From positions 6,666,541 to 6,730,540 of the forward strand of contig NW_023998464.1 of NCBI RefSeq assembly GCF_014805625.2: a DNA stretch of 64,000 nucleotides, in the 5' to 3' direction. The stretch is from Glossina fuscipes. Its lineage: Eukaryota; Arthropoda; Insecta; Diptera; Glossinidae. Within the stretch, counting starts at the first letter, position 1; each line of letters begins with the position of its first letter. Below the pieces are notes generated by a model that saw only the letters and a list, made by a program, of their open reading frames with translations, was not told the DNA's origin and made no database searches. This document shows positions 58,445-64,000 of this stretch, in pieces. A program made the translations under genes and the position numbers.

Positions 58445-58684
58445 AAATGTCCAGTGAAACCTTATTCAAAATAAAGTATACAAGAAGTATTGACAAGCGT
58501 TGAGTCGACATGGTCAACAATACAAAAACCCCTACACGAAATTGGAAAGTCATATTGGCAAGGAATACGAGTACCCCCTCAATTATCTGAGGCAAGAAGA
58601 AGAATATTCGTCGATCACTCTGCACAATGGATTCTTGATGACATAAACATAAAGCATTCCAAGCAACGGGATTCTGTAAATTAA
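58445..58684 (+). pseudogene. mariner-family transposase relic
   Basis: STWSTIQKPLHEIGKSYWQG then IRVPPQLSEARRRIFVDHSA and QWILDDINIKHSKQR. This mirrors the mariner order 'HTH - LHEIGKV - WVPHELSE - ... - KWIL.DN', with the stretch holding the first catalytic Asp deleted between VDHS and AQWIL. No inverted repeats were found. It is more diverged than the 32-kb element. Confidence 0.7.
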
Positions 58685-60289
58685 AACTTACAGCTAGCTT
58701 ATCAAGACGGCATCCTGAGTCAAATACTGCTTCGGAAACGTTGAATTTCTGTAAGAGTGGACTTGGAAATTCGCATGAGAGGTTTTTGATACATAATAAT
58801 ATAATAAATTATGACACAAAAGCTTGAATTAACTTCAAAGGTTGTTTTAACTCTCCAAGTAATGGGTTACACTTAGTCAGGTTCCCCTATTGTTCAAAGC
58901 AGTAACAATCTAAGGTGGCATTTATATATAGCTTCCGGTTCAAAAGTATGGGCGGCACCTCTCCCTCAGGTGTTTGAGGTCAATGAATTACGTTATCAAA
59001 ATTTTAATTAAAACCAAACTTGACTTCAACAAATCCACTTCAGATAAAGTTGTTCGCTTATAATATAGCTGTTCGTTTATAATTAAAATATTAGAAATGA
59101 TAGCTTCTCACTTTTCTCTAAATTATGGTCGTAATATATTAGATAATTTAGTTTAGAGCTCGTTAAACTACTTATTATATTTTCTCCCAATAAATTTCCA
59201 TATTGATAAATATAGTTTTTTATTTTCAAAATTACCTATAAAGTGCTTTCAAAGTCAGTATACGACTATAGCAATATAAACCGCAAATGAAATATGGACC
59301 AATAAATCAATCAATCGCTTCAAGAGTTAGTTGATTTGATTTCATTCCAGCAGGAATTCGCAAATAGAAATGTGCTACCGAAATATCGAATAATTTTCGA
59401 TCGTTGTATAGTTCTACGGTAATCTTCTACAACGTAATACGTCGGTCTCTACCAACACTTTAAAGAATTTCGTTCGCTTGGTTAACGAAACCGCAACGCA
59501 TCACAATATCGAAATTTGCTAAAGGAAAACGAGTAAACTGTTTGAACGCCGCTGATTCTGGTAAAGCATAATCAACTTCCAAAAAACTAAGAAGAAATGT
59601 AACAGAAAAAGGATTGGAAATATGGAATAAAGAAGATGTTGTTTCTGGCGTAATTGCAGGTTTCAAAAAGTATCCCTTTTCTCTGAAAAGGTTTTGATGA
59701 GTTTACCTACTTCGCCGCTAGCGACGTAAATGCAACTAGCCAGCTTCATTCGATAGGCGCTTTTATATATATTCACGTGATATAGTTGACATTCCCTAGT
59801 TTGGCCGCACTAGAGTCTCAAATTTGGGTGTTTTTCCATATCGATTTTTACCAACAGCTAGCATACCAAATTTCAAACATTGTCAGAAATAGCTTCGAAA
59901 AGCACAATTTGAATTTTTTTAGTTTGTTTAGAAGGTATTTTTATATAGATTCACGAATTGTCGAGAGAAATAGTTTCCTTGCTTTAATATGCGAGGAGTA
60001 GGCTTTCAAACTATATCTTAATTGGACTTTGTTAAGTCGTTGTCAGAGCTTTCTTATTGGAAATGGTAGTTGTCTTTGCTAGTTAAATTTGAATTTATCT
60101 TCACACCCTTTATTGCTGGTAGCACTAATAAAAACTCAATCACGGCGTCTGCCGTATTCATTTTAGAATTCATTTGAGGAATGTACAAAGTAGTTTTGAA
60201 CATTGTGTCTTGCTTGCCTCAAAAGATTGAGAAAAATAAGACTTAATCACTTGGAACTTTGTGTGCGCATGACCGATTTGTTCCATTTT

Positions 60290-60565
60290 TGCACGTGCAG
60301 AGTAGTAGTAGTGTTTCTTAAAGTAAAAGTGGAATTTTTCAGCCTTCTAGCTTTTATAATTTCCGACTAAAGGGCGAGATTCTACAAATTTTTGTTCAAA
60401 AAAAAAGAGAATTGCGTTCAATTCACGCTACACTGCGGGCTTCCGTTCTGACCAATTTATCCCATTTTCAATCTGCTTACTAAAACTTCTAATGTTTCTA
60501 CCAATTAAAAAAAAAACAACAAGAGTATACCCCGCATCCCTCAGTGGAGGATATAAAAGGACCTC
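60290..60565 (+). repeat. Dispersed repeat family B copy (diverged)
   Basis: ACCAATTTATCCCATTTTCA and AACTTCTAATGTTTCTACCA parallel 'ATTTGTCCCATTTTCAATACC...AACTTCCAACGTTTCTGCC' of the 49.2 kb copy. It ends near GTATACCCCGCATCCCTCAG. Confidence 0.6.
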
Positions 60566-61139
60566 TCTTAAGGTGGTACACCGGTACAAGCGGTAATCGA
60601 AATTCGTCATAAGAATTTGATTCGCACTTTAACAACACAGGAAACGTAGCACGTTGCTCGCTGCGTCTACTATAAATTTGAAAAGTGACAAAACATGCCC
60701 TGGTGCTGTGCTTTGATGATGAAAAAGGTTGATTACGCGAAACATTTTTCCTTGGAGTTTCTAGCTCTTCTCGATGCGCCTTGCTTCTATCTCCTCTAAC
60801 GCGCTAACATTTGTCTTCAAAAAGACTTTTTACACATTTAAAAGCATCTCAACACAAAGATACGTTGTTGTAGCTTCATCGACACGACCATTAAATGGAT
60901 ACGACTCGAAAGAAATCAAAGCTTCTTCTAAAAAATAAAAACTGTATAGCGGGCTATACTTATGAGCCTTCGGGGGCAGAATAATTGTAAAAATTAGTAA
61001 AAAAATTTTAATAATATAAAAACATACCTAAGATAGATTTTTTTTTTTGAAAACGGCCCATTAAACAATACGTACGACTTTTCGACTCTTTTCCTTCGAA
61101 TTTTTACACTCTGCACAATTTGTGGTACAAATATATATT

Positions 61140-61345
61140 AAGTTTTTGTAAATGTACGCAGAATGTATCAGAAGGACTTCTGATGGACCCACCTCTTATT
61201 GTACCAATCGATGCAGAATCACTTTCTGCGACGATATAAACTTGTATGTCCGTTAGGTTTTCCTATGTTTAAGCTCCGAATTACAGCGATATTTTGTTGA
61301 AAGTTGGTACCCCGATAATTTTTTCTTTAAAGTGCGCGTTAATTG
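61140..61345 (+). repeat. Dispersed repeat family A copy
   Basis: TGGACCCACCTCTTATTGTA, CCAATCGATGCAGAATCACT, ACTTGTATGTCCGTTAGGTT and TGTTGAAAGTTGGTACCCCG in the family A order, closest to the 12.1 kb copy. Confidence 0.75.
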
Positions 61346-61752
61346 CAATTGTCAATATTTTTCAAATTCAAGTTTTTAAATGATTTCGTTTGTTCTAAAG
61401 TTGCACCGCGGAGCGCTTTGAATTAACGATGCCTCGCGAGAATATAAAACCGATAATAACCTTTTCGAATATTTGTATTATGTTACGTTCCCTTCCGTTA
61501 AAAATTTTTTTTTAAATTATGTTTTTTAAAGGCTGTCACATTGATGTTATGCCTTAACGAGTTTATTGACAATTAAAAGCAAGAAAAATATCCGATGAAA
61601 ACATATTTTTTTGCGTGCGTAAGATCACTGAGTATTTATTGGTTCACATATCATCACGACAACTTGATGTACACTTTACTGGAGGGAAAAAGTTCCTTTA
61701 CAAAACCAGTTACGTGTTTATTTATGGTGTATATACATACACATATGAATAT

Positions 61753-61775
61753 GTATATATATATATATATATATA
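61753..61775. repeat. (TA)n microsatellite
   Basis: Uninterrupted TA dinucleotides. Confidence 0.9.
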
Positions 61776-62794
61776 ACTGTAAACTTAACTGGGTCACATA
61801 ACGTCGCTGCACTTGTTGCATGCATCTTAAATTATATTATGTACGTATATGCATGACTTTGTAAAAGTTCCAGTGAGGATGTTCGGCAACAAATTGTGTT
61901 TAATTTATTGGATCCTCACTGCAATGGCAATAAGCAGAGCCACAACTTTTGTCAGCCTATCCACCACTACACTAACAGCAATACATGTATAATTTAATGA
62001 TTTCTAGACGCAAAAGTAAAAGTAAAAGTTTGCGTATGTCTTTCTCTTATTGCTACGTAAACTATACAATATGTATGAACAATCGCTATCGATATATAGT
62101 TTACAAGGTATATATATGCATATATACACGGAAAGTTGTAAAACAACAATGTTAAACAAGACCAAATACTAAATATATTGAATGAAAGATTCAATAAATA
62201 AATCAATTTGCATTTGAGTCAATCATATCATTATTTACATAACTCAAGCATTATTAACGACTTTTTGACCTGAAAAAACCTACAAAAATCATAATAACAT
62301 TCGTATTGTTATTATTATTGTTACATTAGAGATTCTAATGTACATTAAGCCATAACGATTTTGTTTAAGGAGAAATATTGTTCTATTAAGTAAAATTTGT
62401 GTGACGAAATTCGCTCTAAAACCAATCCCAACATTAATTGTTTACATCAGGTGCACAAATAAATCATTGCCGATGTCTGCAAATATTGGTAGAAAAGGTA
62501 GGTTGATTAGATGTATTTGTATTTGTTACTCTTCTCTATGACATTTTTTTTTGTTTAATTAAAATATCGCTGCGATACTAACTTGAGAAGAACATTATTT
62601 TTAGATAATTATTATTATTTCATTCCAATTTTTTTTTTTTTGACTAACGAAAGAGATTCTTACACTAAAAGAAAAAAATTCATCATTTGCAACATAGGAT
62701 ATCGGCAGTATTTTAGAAAAGAAAATTAGGCATTGAGAATAAGAGTTTTAATATTGAATGTTCTAATAATAATGATATAATTCTATCCACGTAA

Positions 62795-62870
62795 GTAGCC
62801 GATTAGGCAAAGACATGCGGCTAATAAGTCAAAGGCCGCTGGTTCAATATAGGCGAGCGTATTTGATCTA
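62795..62870 (+). tRNA. Decayed tRNA-Ile(AAT)-like sequence (pseudo-tRNA or SINE head)
   Basis: A box-A-like stretch (GTAGCCGATTAGGCAAAG), then GCGGCTAATAAGTC carrying the CTAATAA loop typical of tRNA-Ile(AAT), then AAAGGCCGCTGGTTCAATAT, close to 'GAAGGTCGCGGGTTCGATCC'. The TTCRANNCC box B is degraded (TTCAATATA) and the acceptor and anticodon stems do not pair well, so it is not a working gene. Confidence 0.4.
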
Positions 62871-62928
62871 TGTTATCCGACAGCCTTGGAAACCATTCTT
62901 TGCAAATTTATTTACAGTATGCATAGGT

Positions 62929-62978
62929 AATAAATATAAAAAATAAATATAAAATATAAATATAAAAAATAAATAATA
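62929..62978. repeat. AT-rich tandem repeat (TAAATATAAAA)
   Basis: Four to five imperfect units of AAATATAAA/AAATAAATATAAA. Confidence 0.8.
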
Positions 62979-63818
62979 TGTTAAACTATCATAATTCTTT
63001 AGAAATTTCGATATTCAAGATTACACCACAATAATTGTGCAATACAAAGACGAGTGTCAAACTTAAGCGAACCCTATAAACACATTTTATTCAAAGCATT
63101 GTCCGTAGCTAAATATTTTGCCATCTGTCCGAGAGAATATGAATTCCATAATGCAAGGACATCCGACCTTTTGAAATTTTCGTTTGGCTAAAAGTATTCA
63201 TCAACATATTGTTCCCAGTTTACTTAGCCTCACCGTCGATGTTAATGGCTCGCTTATTGCGCATTATAATTCTTCGCCCTTTAGAATTATAATTATAAAT
63301 GTTTTCCCTGTTCCTAAAAGCTATGATGCACACATTTCGTAAAGCATAACACTTGCACGTGGAGAAGTCAACACACGAGCTGAAACAAACATTTTCTTGA
63401 AAAATTTTAACAACACCATTAGATATCTTCCTCTAATACCTTTTACGCTAAACATCGCGTATCAGGAAATTATTTCTCACTTTCATTACAGTCCGACGCA
63501 ACTACCACGGATTATTTTTTATACTATATGAAATTATTTCTCACTTCTGTGACAAGATTAATATTATCGTAGATAAAACAATCATTCGATGTAAGAAGAA
63601 CACAAAAGCGTATGTCTATTATGTTTTGACTTTATAAAGTAAAAAATCAATAAAATTTTAATCAAGAATTTTATCCTTGAATTAAGCTAGAAATTTACAA
63701 TCATAACCATGATTAATTACGTTTGCGAACCTTCTTTGAACTACGTAGGCATTAAAGGGAAATTGATAATAATCAAAATATTTAAGGGAAAAAATATGAA
63801 ATTTTTTTTATTTATTTG

Positions 63819-63820
63819 TC

Positions 63821-63855
<35 letters not shown>
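63819..63855. repeat. (TC)n microsatellite
   Basis: About 18 TC units with one GTC interruption. Confidence 0.95.
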
Positions 63856-64000
63856 ACGTGCTTGTCCCCCCTGAAGGTAGTCGGAGAGAACGTTTCCAAG
63901 ACTCTACGAATGGTCTCTCAGCATTAACGTCTCGATATTCAAATCAATGTTGCCGCACTATATCTAAACGATGATATTGGCACCATCTGGTACATTGGTA

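Larger units (their letters stand above)
53154..64000 (-). other. Upstream spire intron (more than 10.8 kb)
   Basis: It runs from the acceptor before the 41-nt exon to the right edge. The missing 5' KIND exon was not found. Apart from the mariner relic (58.4-58.7 kb), repeat copies (60.4 and 61.2 kb), a hairpin-type repeat end (54.30-54.36 kb), the tRNA-like sequence and microsatellites, nothing is recognised. Frames such as 56399-56680, 57713-57952 and 59460-59666 show no domain. Confidence 0.7.

Noticed and set aside
59460..59666. 68-codon minus frame (and a plus frame with EIWNKEDVVSG)
   Set aside because: Looked protein-like on both strands; neither matched a family well enough to call.
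62474..62497. ATG plus eight codons and a GTAGGT donor as a possible first exon
   Set aside because: Too short and no downstream exon; such ATG-donor pairs are expected by chance.
1..64000. CRISPR array, prophage, operon or bacterial contamination
   Set aside because: Introns with fly-type splice sites, animal gene content and AT-rich intronic DNA run throughout; no spaced direct-repeat array or bacterial gene was seen.

Overview
The window is AT-rich, intron-rich animal DNA with very low coding density. Gene content, short 51-75 nt introns and dispersed repeats point to a higher fly (Diptera), most likely a tephritid-like fruit fly; the species cannot be read from the sequence.

The backbone is one large minus-strand gene, spire (actin nucleator). 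Eight coding exons can be placed from 53153 down to 5658. All have canonical splice sites and all seven junctions agree in reading phase. They encode most of the KIND domain, the linker after it, and the first WH2 motif. The first exon (start of KIND) lies above 53153, probably outside the window. The remaining WH2 motifs, Spir box and zinc finger lie below 5658 and were not found here. A possible alternative first exon sits at the left edge (minus, 58-60 is the ATG).

Almost everything else lies inside spire introns, mainly a 32.1 kb intron (20992-53112). It holds a cluster of broken gene copies on the plus strand: a cytochrome P450 N-terminal fragment joined to an executioner caspase fragment (28090-28828), and a multi-exon, frameshifted, 3'-truncated copy of the AP endonuclease gene Rrp1 (29827-34174). 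These copies keep introns, so they arose by DNA-level duplication or capture, not by reverse transcription. The intron also holds three kinds of mobile DNA: a 547 bp mariner deletion derivative with both inverted repeats (32061-32607); a non-LTR retrotransposon with an open 848-codon reverse transcriptase frame (40063-about 43000, minus); and older mariner and reverse-transcriptase relics (23.8 and 51.7 kb; another mariner relic at 58.5 kb lies in the next intron).

Scattered through the window are diverged copies of two dispersed repeat families, microsatellites, a decayed tRNA-Ile-like sequence (62.8 kb) and a few short unidentified coding-like remnants. No CRISPR, operon, prophage or novel multi-gene system is visible. 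The most unusual object is the gene-fragment cluster at 28-34 kb.
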